From Thiohalobacter sp. (GTDB lineage Bacteria > Pseudomonadota > Gammaproteobacteria > DSM-19610), in assembly GCA_027080445.1 (NCBI GenBank), contig JALWRY010000176.1, positions 1-6,909 on the forward strand: a stretch of 6,909 nucleotides of DNA. The letters are read 5' to 3'. How positions within the stretch are numbered: position 1 is the first letter of the stretch; every line of letters begins with the position of its first letter. The notes under the pieces are model-generated. The model did not search any database and was not told the origin of the DNA. It was given only the letters and a program-made list of their open reading frames with translations. Shown piece after piece: positions 1 through 5,231 of the stretch. Both the position numbers and the translations under genes were made by a program.

Positions 1-22
1 AGAGTGAATCGGAGATTCCACG

Positions 23-343
23 ATGATATTGAAACTGACCATCGATGATCAAACCTACAACATCGACGTGCCGGAACAGATGATGAAGGAAGCGGAGGAA
101 TTCTACGCCAAAATGGATGCCGATATGGACAAGGGATGGCAGATGAGCCGTTTCTGGGTTGAGAAACCCGATCTGTATCAGCGTTGCCAGATTGTCGCTG
201 ACCGGGTATTGGGCGCCTTCCATACCGAAAATAAAAAAATGCTGAATCTGATGTCGGGTTACATCCTCAGCCGGGTACCGGGTGTGGATGAAGTGATCGT
301 CGATACAACCGGTGATATTACCCTGACAGAGATTGTCGCCTGA
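23..343 (+). CDS. Conserved hypothetical small cytosolic protein (106 aa)
   Basis: I do not recognise a named family. The ATG at 23 has a good Shine-Dalgarno sequence, GGAGA at 11-15, seven bases upstream, so the start looks secure. The protein begins with a beta-like stretch (MILKLTIDDQTYNIDVP), followed by acidic, Met-rich helical sequence (residues 18-45), a helix around residues 52-82 (DLYQRCQIVADRVLGAFHTEN) and a short C-terminal beta-like tail (VDEVIVDTTGDITLTEI). It has no signal peptide, membrane segment, metal-binding cluster or catalytic motif that I can name. Codon use matches the neighbouring genes and the sequence is not low-complexity, so it is very likely a real gene. It stands 142 bases ahead of the c-di-GMP gene on the same strand; whether they share a transcript is unclear. 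Only 22 bases precede it, so any upstream operon partner is outside the window. Confidence 0.85.
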   Translation: MILKLTIDDQTYNIDVPEQMMKEAEEFYAKMDADMDKGWQMSRFWVEKPDLYQRCQIVADRVLGAFHTENKKMLNLMSGYILSRVPGVDEVIVDTTGDITLTEIVA

Positions 344-355
344 ACCTGGTTCGGG
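339..355 (+). other. Inverted repeat over the stop codon of the first gene
   Basis: Bases 339-344 (CCTGAA) can pair with 350-355 (TTCGGG), with one U-G wobble and a 5-nt loop, and the TGA stop lies in the left arm. No T-tract follows, so this is not a standard intrinsic terminator. It may protect the mRNA 3' end, partly attenuate read-through, or have no function. Confidence 0.25.
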
Positions 356-418
356 GTACCCATACTCTATCCGTCGGTTATTTGACGCCGCTTCCAGGAA
401 TTCCTCCAGTTTTACCCT

Positions 419-424
419 TATACT
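419..424 (+). promoter_or_regulatory. Possible -10 box (TATACT) for the c-di-GMP gene
   Basis: TATACT matches the sigma-70 -10 consensus at five of six positions and would give a leader of about 55 bases before the ATG at 486. The nearest good -35-like hexamer, TTGACG at 382-387, is 31 bases away and so not correctly spaced, and no extended -10 TG is present. A perfect 10-bp palindrome, AGGAATTCCT (396-405), lies where an operator or the -35 region would be. The non-coding stretch 344-485 contains nothing else I can support. This is a weak prediction. Confidence 0.25.
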
Positions 425-485
425 GCCGTTAACACCGAGAAGGGGCATACGCGTTGGCTCGCGGAGCAGTGAGGGCAGTTACAGC

Positions 486-2207
486 ATGGATGAAGTTTCG
501 AAGGGTAAACAGCACGATGGCGATGGCGAATTCTATGCCCGGCTGCTGCGCGCCTATTTCGACAGCACCAACGATGCCATTTTTGTCCTGTGTAACGAAC
601 TCAAGTTTCTCAGCTGCAATCGCCGTATGGAAAGCTGGCTGGGGATCGCCGAAGACGAACTGACGCGTCACAACTGTCGTATTCCGATTACCAACCTGGT
701 GGGCAATACTGATACGGCGGCATGCTTCGAGCGCGCTGCGCGCGATGTGCTTGGAGGCGAGTCGCAGCGTTTCGAGTGCCTGCTCGAACCGGATGATGCC
801 ACGCCGCGCTGGGTCGAGATCAATATGACCCGCGTTGATGTCGAGGCCGGTGACATGGTTATCGCCGTGGCCCGCGATATTACCGAACGCCGTGCACAGA
901 TGGCGAGGATACTGCACCAGTCGACACACGACAGCCTGACCGGCCTGCCGAACCGGACCTCATTGCAGGCCTTCCTGGAAGCGCAGGGTGGCGAAGGACA
1001 TACCCTTGCTGTACTGGCTATTGATGTGCCGCGCTTTCGCGATGTCAATGAAGCGTTGGGCCACCAGCTTGCCGATGAAGTCCTGAAAACCATTACCGCC
1101 GGCCTGAAAGATATTGTCCGCCAGTATCGTGATACCCGGGTATTCCGCCTGGCCGGCGACCAGTTCGTGATTGTATCGAAGGACGTGGCGGCAAGGTGCT
1201 GGAAAGAGATCACTGAGTCGGTACAACACTGGCTGATCACGCCCATGGAGCAATCCGGCATCGAACTGACGCTGGGTTCGAAAATCGGCGTCTCACTCTA
1301 TCCTTCTCATGTCAGTCATCCCGGTGAACTGGTGCGGGCTGCCGAGGCCGCGCTGCATGCGGCCAAGCAACAGGCGACCACCGGCGTCAAGATGTATTAC
1401 CCGGAACTGCTGGCCTCGGGTGGTGAAAGACTGGCATTACTTAATGACCTGCGTCAGGCCATCGAGAACGAATCGCTGGCTGTGCACCTGCAGCCCATTG
1501 CGCCATTGCACGGACAGGGGCTGATGCGTCTGGAAGCCCTGGCGCGCTGGCGTCACCCGGAACGGGGCATGGTATCTCCGGAACACTTTATTGCACTGGC
1601 CGAGACCAACGGGCTGATCCTTTCGCTGACCTGGCTGGTGATAAAATCTGCACTCGAACAGGCGGCGCCGCTGATACGCAATGCCCGTATCGAATCGGTT
1701 TCCATCAACCTGTCTCCCTACTGTCTTCTGGATGCCGGGTTTACCGTGAAATTTGCCGAAATGATTGCCCGGCACGGTATTGAACCTTCCTCTGTCATGC
1801 TCGAGATCACCGAAAGTATCGCCATGTCGGAGCGTATGCAGAAGTATACGGTCATGTCACTTCGCGAACTTGGGGTGGAATTGTCGATTGACGACTTTGG
1901 TACAGGGCATTCGTCCTTGTCCAAACTGCGCCAGTTGCCCGTGACCGAGTTGAAGATCGACCGTTCATTCGTCACGAATATGCTGAATGATGAAAACGAC
2001 GAGGCCATCGTTATCGCCACCATTCAGCTGGCTCACAGCCTGGGACTGGATGTTGTTGCAGAAGGTATCGAGGATGCGGATGTGTTGCAGCGGCTCGGTG
2101 AACTGGGTTGTGACTATGCCCAGGGCCGTTATCTTTGCGACGCGTTGTCACTCGATGACTTGCAGGACTGGCTGGACAACAAGCATACACCGGGCCGCGT
2201 GGCCTAG
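486..2207 (+). CDS. PAS-GGDEF(degenerate)-EAL protein, probable c-di-GMP phosphodiesterase
   Basis: This 573-aa soluble protein probably hydrolyses the second messenger c-di-GMP to pGpG in response to a PAS-sensed signal. Domains in order are PAS (about residues 20-135, ending in the typical DITERR linker), GGDEF (about 145-305, opening HDSLTGLPNR) and EAL (about 315-565). The GGDEF signature at 223-227 reads A-G-D-Q-F and no RxxD inhibitory site precedes it, so cyclase activity is doubtful; the domain may bind GTP as a regulator. The EAL domain looks complete: E350 of EAL, N408, E440 in LEITES, D469-D470 in DDFGTG, K490, E526 and Q546. No transmembrane segment or signal peptide is present. 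I chose the ATG at 486, which has GAGG at 471-474; an in-frame TTG at 333 would overlap the upstream gene and add Ser/Arg-rich, non-domain sequence. It converges on the dioxygenase gene with 6 bases between the stop codons. Confidence 0.95.
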   Translation: MDEVSKGKQHDGDGEFYARLLRAYFDSTNDAIFVLCNELKFLSCNRRMESWLGIAEDELTRHNCRIPITNLVGNTDTAACFERAARDVLGGESQRFECLLEPDDATPRWVEINMTRVDVEAGDMVIAVARDITERRAQMARILHQSTHDSLTGLPNRTSLQAFLEAQGGEGHTLAVLAIDVPRFRDVNEALGHQLADEVLKTITAGLKDIVRQYRDTRVFRLAGDQFVIVSKDVAARCWKEITESVQHWLITPMEQSGIELTLGSKIGVSLYPSHVSHPGELVRAAEAALHAAKQQATTGVKMYYPELLASGGERLALLNDLRQAIENESLAVHLQPIAPLHGQGLMRLEALARWRHPERGMVSPEHFIALAETNGLILSLTWLVIKSALEQAAPLIRNARIESVSINLSPYCLLDAGFTVKFAEMIARHGIEPSSVMLEITESIAMSERMQKYTVMSLRELGVELSIDDFGTGHSSLSKLRQLPVTELKIDRSFVTNMLNDENDEAIVIATIQLAHSLGLDVVAEGIEDADVLQRLGELGCDYAQGRYLCDALSLDDLQDWLDNKHTPGRVA

Positions 2208-2213
2208 TCGAGC

Positions 2214-2819
2214 TCAGGCAAACACGACCCATGTCGTGGCGATATACTTGACACCTTTCTGCAAGGTGACGCCACGGTGTTCGTGGGTCCAGAAAGGCGG
2301 GAACAACACCAGCTTGCCCTGTTCGGGTTTGATTTTGATATCCTGGAACAGAAACTCGGTTTCGCCACCGGGGCCTTCCACATCATTGAGGTACCACACG
2401 GCCACCAGCTGGCGCTGGCTGAAGTCGTGGCTGCCGCCATCGATATGCCAGTGATAGTGTTCACCGGGCAGGGTGCGCTGGATCGCGTAGCCCATATCCT
2501 TGAAGGGTCCCTTGAAATAGGGGTAGCTTTCGCGGAACTCCAGGATGGCCTGACCCATGGAACGGAACAGCGCCTGGTCGATGTCTTTCCAGTGTGGTTT
2601 GCCGCTGACAACCAGATCCGTGGATTTCTTGATGCTGCGGTCTTTCTCCGCCAGCTGGCCAATGCGCCCTTCATATTGCTCATCGCAATGCGCCTCGAAA
2701 CGTTCAATCGCTGCCTGACACAGTTTCGGCGTAAGTGCACCGTGCTTTTCGAAAATGAAGGTGTCGGGCCGTACTTCAACGATGGTTCGAAGAGGGGTTG
2801 CCAGTCGGGTTTGCGCCAT
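2214..2819 (-). CDS. 2-oxoglutarate/Fe(II)-dependent dioxygenase (prolyl-4-hydroxylase-like fold)
   Basis: This 201-aa cytosolic enzyme should use Fe(II), O2 and 2-oxoglutarate to hydroxylate or otherwise oxidise an unknown substrate, which could be a protein side chain or a small molecule. The metal triad is visible: H125 and D127 in HWHIDGG, and the distal His in WTHEHRG. H181 fits best because G189 and K191 follow at +8 and +10, as in the prolyl-hydroxylase-like family, with K191 as the likely 2-oxoglutarate carboxylate ligand. The YLNDVEGPGGETEF stretch (143-156) is also typical of this superfamily. The length suits a single-domain member and there is no signal peptide. The ATG at 2819 has AGGAA nine bases upstream on the minus strand. 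It lies 12 bases after the stop of the upstream minus-strand gene, so the two are probably co-transcribed and translationally close. The superfamily assignment is firm; the substrate cannot be read from the sequence. Confidence 0.93.
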   Translation of the reverse strand: MAQTRLATPLRTIVEVRPDTFIFEKHGALTPKLCQAAIERFEAHCDEQYEGRIGQLAEKDRSIKKSTDLVVSGKPHWKDIDQALFRSMGQAILEFRESYPYFKGPFKDMGYAIQRTLPGEHYHWHIDGGSHDFSQRQLVAVWYLNDVEGPGGETEFLFQDIKIKPEQGKLVLFPPFWTHEHRGVTLQKGVKYIATTWVVFA

Positions 2820-2831
2820 GCCTGAAGGTTC

Positions 2832-3896
2832 CTAAAGGGTTTTCTGTTCGATGAGTGTTTCCATGTCTGTCCAGGCCTTTCTGACACGACCTTCGTGGAG
2901 TTGCATGAGTTCGTCTGCGACCTGCAGCCAGTGCTGCCGGCCGGCTTTCACCTGGCGTTGTAATTCGCTCGGGTCGTCGCATTTTACCCAATATTCGTAG
3001 GCCTGTAACAGGGCCGGGTAGAGCTGTTTGCGCATGCCGGACAGGTTGCCGAAGTAAAAATGCAGTGATGCGGCGCGATCCTGTTCCAGCAGGGTGGGGA
3101 GAGTGGACAGGGCGTCGGCAAGATGGTCGCGTACGGCGCGCGCCATCAGTTCCAGGCGCGAACGCGGCAGGTTGCCAAGCATGTCTTCCCAGCTTTCCCC
3201 GAGCAGCTTGCCGGCCTCGATTTCGCCGATCTCGTGCAGTATCAGCGAATCGGTTTCGTTCAGGGTCATGGCGTTCAGTGCACCATCGAGGTCGGTGTCA
3301 AAATCGTAGTGGCCAAGCGCGCGCGCCATGGCGTTGTCCGGACGGTTCCAGCGCCATTCCTCGTAGCGTTCCCAGAGCATGCGGCGCAGGGATTCCTGGC
3401 GGATGAACATCTTTCCATTCAGTGACATTGCCGGTGGCGCCGTCAGGTCCCGTGCATATTCTTCTGTGGTGATATAGACAGGGTTGCCATTACGGTTGAG
3501 TGTGTGTGCCAGTCGCGCCAGCATGAACAGGGGTTTGGCCTTGTTGCCATAGCCCGCGCTGTACACCAGGCGGTCGGCGTGTAATGCATGGTTGATGGCA
3601 TCAACATCGAAGGCATCGAACGACTGCCCGTCAATGACGACCGGATGAAAGTCTTCGTTTTCCAGGGCCTCCCAGAAATCCTCGCGGGTGCTCAGCCAGT
3701 CACCGACCTCGTCACTGGAAATACTGGCGCCGTAGGGCAGATGGTTTTCCCAGCGGTAGTATTCGCGCATCTTCAGCAGGTAAACGCACAGGGTATAGTC
3801 ACTGGCAAAGCGTGCATCCGCAATATGACAGTTGTGCTGGATGGCGGACTGCACGGCTTGCAGGCGCGGGGACAAGGGTGTTTGCCAGGCTTGCAT
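2832..3896 (-). CDS. Conserved hypothetical soluble protein (about 354 aa), first gene of operon with the dioxygenase
   Basis: I cannot assign a function. From memory only, it resembles what databases label the Sfum_1244 family, itself uncharacterised; this was not checked. The protein is hydrophilic with no signal peptide or membrane helix. It has a conserved-looking N-terminal block (IQHNCHIADAR, then YLLKMREYYRWE and DEVGDWL), a central block (APPAMSLNGKMFIRQESLRRMLWE and EEWRW), a motif LHEIGEIEAGKLLG, and a helical C-terminal third (SRLELMARAVRDHLADALSTLPTLL). LHEIGE contains one His and two Glu but is not a classical HExxH metalloprotease motif. I prefer the ATG at 3896 over the in-frame ATG at 3944. 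The extra 16 codons use ATA, CTA, GTA and TCA, unlike the rest of the gene, the upstream ATG has no Shine-Dalgarno, and it lies inside a palindromic promoter-like motif. The chosen ATG has only a weak, distant CAGG. The dioxygenase follows 12 bases after the stop. Confidence 0.88.
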   Translation of the reverse strand: MQAWQTPLSPRLQAVQSAIQHNCHIADARFASDYTLCVYLLKMREYYRWENHLPYGASISSDEVGDWLSTREDFWEALENEDFHPVVIDGQSFDAFDVDAINHALHADRLVYSAGYGNKAKPLFMLARLAHTLNRNGNPVYITTEEYARDLTAPPAMSLNGKMFIRQESLRRMLWERYEEWRWNRPDNAMARALGHYDFDTDLDGALNAMTLNETDSLILHEIGEIEAGKLLGESWEDMLGNLPRSRLELMARAVRDHLADALSTLPTLLEQDRAASLHFYFGNLSGMRKQLYPALLQAYEYWVKCDDPSELQRQVKAGRQHWLQVADELMQLHEGRVRKAWTDMETLIEQKTL

Positions 3897-3934
3897 GGGC
3901 GGGTAAATACCTGAGTAAACTACTATGGTTTTTG

Positions 3935-3944
3935 ATGCTAGCAT
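3935..3944. promoter_or_regulatory. Candidate bidirectional promoter: palindromic extended -10 motif
   Basis: The perfect palindrome ATGCTAGCAT contains TGCTAGCAT on both strands, which is a TGn extended -10 followed by TAGCAT (four of six to TATAAT, keeping T1, A2 and T6). Leftward it predicts a start near 3928 and a leader of about 32 bases to the ATG at 3896. Rightward it predicts a start near 3951 and a leader of about 35 bases to the GTG at 3986. The -35 hexamers at 17-bp spacing are poor in both directions (three of six), as is common for extended -10 promoters. The surrounding 89-base divergent region is AT-richer than its flanks. Symmetric -10 elements driving divergent transcription are known in bacteria; their use here is inferred. 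The palindrome could instead be a repressor half-site. Confidence 0.4.
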
Positions 3945-3985
3945 GATGTAATCTGATGCGCCAGTAAGATAGTGGAGTACTTTAA

Positions 3986-4582
3986 GTGCGTATTCGAAGT
4001 CGTTGGAAAAACAAGGGAAGAGTGCGAACCCTGGAAGAGAATGCCGGGGCCCTGGCTTTTATCGAATGGCGGATTGCCGGCCAGACACTGCTCAATCTCG
4101 AGAATGAAGGTTTTCAGACGGATACTCAGCTTCAGCGTCTTGACGTGTTGCAGGAACTCTGTGCATTCCTGATCCATGTGACCGACCGGCTGGTCCATGG
4201 CGACCTGGATGAAACGCAGCGGCAGACATTTATTGTCCAGCTGGCGCTGAAGATGGCGGACACCTACCACGACAACCGGGTTGACGTGGAAGGTCGCGGG
4301 CAGGATTTCCGGCCGGGTTTCATCGACGCCCTCAACCGGCGACTGGCCGATTATGCCGAGTGCAGTTTCGAGGAGGGTGAACCGGGTTACCAGTTCAAAC
4401 GTTACCTGGGCGAGTGCGTGACCGGTGTCATGGGAGACAGGGATCGCAAGTGGATCAGCGACCAGGTGATGGAAATCGAAATTCCGGAGATGTTAAAAAC
4501 CCTGAAAAAAGGGCTGAAAGACCTGTTCGAAAGTGGTAACGCTGAAGCCGCGCCGGCGCCACAGATCGGCGAGGGAGAATAA
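3986..4582 (+). CDS. Conserved hypothetical helical protein (198 aa), GTG start
   Basis: I do not recognise this family. The start is GTG at 3986, supported by GGAG at 3974-3977 eight bases upstream. The protein opens with a strongly basic segment (MRIRSRWKNKGRVRT) and continues as predicted amphipathic helices: residues 16-40, 46-72 (DVLQELCAFLIHVTDRLVHGD), 76-93, 108-148 and 155-183. It ends in a Pro/Ala/Gly/Glu tail. Three cysteines (59, 126, 144) are scattered and do not form a motif. There is no signal peptide or transmembrane helix, so it is probably cytosolic; the basic N-terminus could contact nucleic acid, ribosome or membrane, which is speculation. It is followed 11 bases later by the acetyltransferase gene on the same strand, which indicates an operon. 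It is divergent from the minus-strand pair and may share a symmetric promoter with it. Confidence 0.88.
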   Translation: MRIRSRWKNKGRVRTLEENAGALAFIEWRIAGQTLLNLENEGFQTDTQLQRLDVLQELCAFLIHVTDRLVHGDLDETQRQTFIVQLALKMADTYHDNRVDVEGRGQDFRPGFIDALNRRLADYAECSFEEGEPGYQFKRYLGECVTGVMGDRDRKWISDQVMEIEIPEMLKTLKKGLKDLFESGNAEAAPAPQIGEGE

Positions 4583-4593
4583 GCATAAAAGGT

Positions 4594-5043
4594 ATGGCGT
4601 TGAACGGCATCGAAGTTCGGACTCCCCTGACCGAGGAAGAATGGACGCGTTATTACGACCTGCGCTGGCGCATCCTGCGCCAGCCCTGGCAACAGACCGG
4701 TCCGGATCGTGATCCGACCGATGACATGGCTATCCACCGCATGGTTTGTAGCGCAGACGGTGACGTGCTGGCCGTCGGTCGCCTGCATCGCGTCGATGCC
4801 GATACCGGCCAGATCCGCTTTATGGCGGTCGCTGAGGGCCGGCAGCGGCAGGGCCACGGCAGCCGGCTGCTTGTGGCCCTGGAGCAGGCTGCTCGCGAAT
4901 TACCCGTACGCACGCTGATTTTGCAGGCCCGGGAAGCGGCGGTTCCGTTTTATCAGCATCACGGCTACCGGCAGGTCGAGAAAACCTTCCTCCTGTTTGG
5001 CGAGATCCAGCATTACCTGATGCAGAAAGACCTGCCAACCTGA
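4594..5043 (+). CDS. GNAT-family N-acetyltransferase
   Basis: This 149-aa cytosolic acyl-CoA-dependent acetyltransferase transfers an acetyl group to an unidentified amine. The GNAT fold is clear: an N-terminal strand-helix (EVRTPLTEEEWTRYYDLRWRILR), a strand VLAVGRLHRV (58-67), beta4 QIRFMAVAEG (73-82) and the acetyl-CoA pyrophosphate-binding loop Q84-R-Q-G-H-G89 (Q/RxxGxG/A) at the start of a long helix. LILQAREAAVPFYQHHGY (108-125) follows, with Y120 in the position often used as the general acid. The length is typical of a single-domain GNAT. It lies 11 bases after the preceding gene's stop, so the two are likely co-transcribed. The start is slightly uncertain: ATG at 4594 has GGGAG only at 4573-4577 (16 bases away), whereas AAAGG at 4588-4592 is better spaced for an in-frame TTG at 4600, which would remove two residues. 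A dispersed hairpin repeat begins about 23 bases after the stop. Confidence 0.93.
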   Translation: MALNGIEVRTPLTEEEWTRYYDLRWRILRQPWQQTGPDRDPTDDMAIHRMVCSADGDVLAVGRLHRVDADTGQIRFMAVAEGRQRQGHGSRLLVALEQAARELPVRTLILQAREAAVPFYQHHGYRQVEKTFLLFGEIQHYLMQKDLPT

Positions 5044-5065
5044 ATACAGGGTAACGCTGATATGT

Positions 5066-5117
5066 CGTCATACCGGCGCATGCCGGTGTCCATGTCATTG
5101 AAACCACTGGATTACCC
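5066..5117. repeat. Dispersed intergenic hairpin repeat (W-T-P-A-C-A-G-M-T type)
   Basis: A perfect stem ACCGGC (5072-5077) / GCCGGT (5082-5087) with loop GCAT can be extended by one wobble and one A-T pair. A second, imperfect arm pair follows: TCCA (5089-5092) with TGGA (5108-5111), flanked by GGT and ACC. Read on the minus strand, the first hairpin gives W-T-P-A-C-A-G-M-T. This is the familiar spurious peptide produced by a class of short palindromic repeats scattered between genes in many proteobacterial genomes (known from general experience, not searched here). It sits just after the acetyltransferase stop and may protect that transcript's 3' end or end transcription. There is no T-tract, so intrinsic termination is not supported. 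Confidence 0.6.
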
Positions 5118-5180
5118 GTTTCACCTGTTCTTCACGTCGCCTTCCGGACGTTCGACATGCAAGCGCTTTTGTCCACTTTC

Positions 5181-5189
5181 TGGTAGCAT
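5181..5189 (+). promoter_or_regulatory. Candidate extended -10 promoter for the ATPase gene
   Basis: TGGTAGCAT is a TGn extended -10 with TAGCAT as the hexamer, the same hexamer as in the divergent region at 3935-3944. It predicts a start near 5196 and a leader of about 36 bases. No convincing -35 sits at 16-18 bp; TCGACA at 5152-5157 matches five of six but is 26 bases away. The repeat upstream makes read-through from the acetyltransferase gene less likely, so a local promoter is expected. Confidence 0.3.
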
Positions 5190-5191
5190 TC

Positions 5192-5223
5192 GGGGCTGCG
5201 CTGGGGGCGCACAGATTGGGGGG
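5192..5223 (+). promoter_or_regulatory. G-rich leader with hairpin before the ATPase start
   Basis: The leader carries G-runs of 4, 5 and 6 (5192-5195, 5203-5207, 5218-5223). A hairpin TGCGC (5197-5201) / GCGCA (5207-5211) with loop TGGGG lies between them. The last G-run sits eight bases before the ATG and is the only Shine-Dalgarno-like element, so its accessibility could set translation. Whether it folds as a hairpin or a weak G-quadruplex is inference. Confidence 0.3.
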
Positions 5224-5231
5224 TAAGTGGT

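Noticed and set aside
382..424. TTGACG and TATACT as a sigma-70 promoter pair
   Set aside because: The hexamers match well individually but are 31 bases apart, far from the usual 16-18, so only the -10 is listed, at low confidence.
333..485. N-terminal extension of the PAS-GGDEF-EAL protein from a TTG start at 333
   Set aside because: It would overlap the end of the first gene, adds Ser/Arg-rich sequence without domain character, and lacks a Shine-Dalgarno; ATG 486 with GAGG fits better.
429..1261. Two minus-strand open frames (429-929 and 668-1261) over the PAS-GGDEF region
   Set aside because: They overlap each other and run antisense to a well-supported multidomain gene; no ribosome site or domain supports them.
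2277..2825. Plus-strand open frame of 182 codons over the dioxygenase gene
   Set aside because: It lies wholly antisense to a gene with a clear 2-oxoglutarate dioxygenase active site; it is a product of GC-rich codon structure.
3588..3914. Plus-strand open frame of 108 codons opposite the unknown minus-strand gene
   Set aside because: It is antisense to a longer frame with coherent protein character and has no Shine-Dalgarno or domain of its own.
5072..5087. Intrinsic terminator after the acetyltransferase gene
   Set aside because: The hairpin is good but no T-tract follows on either strand; it fits a dispersed palindromic repeat better.
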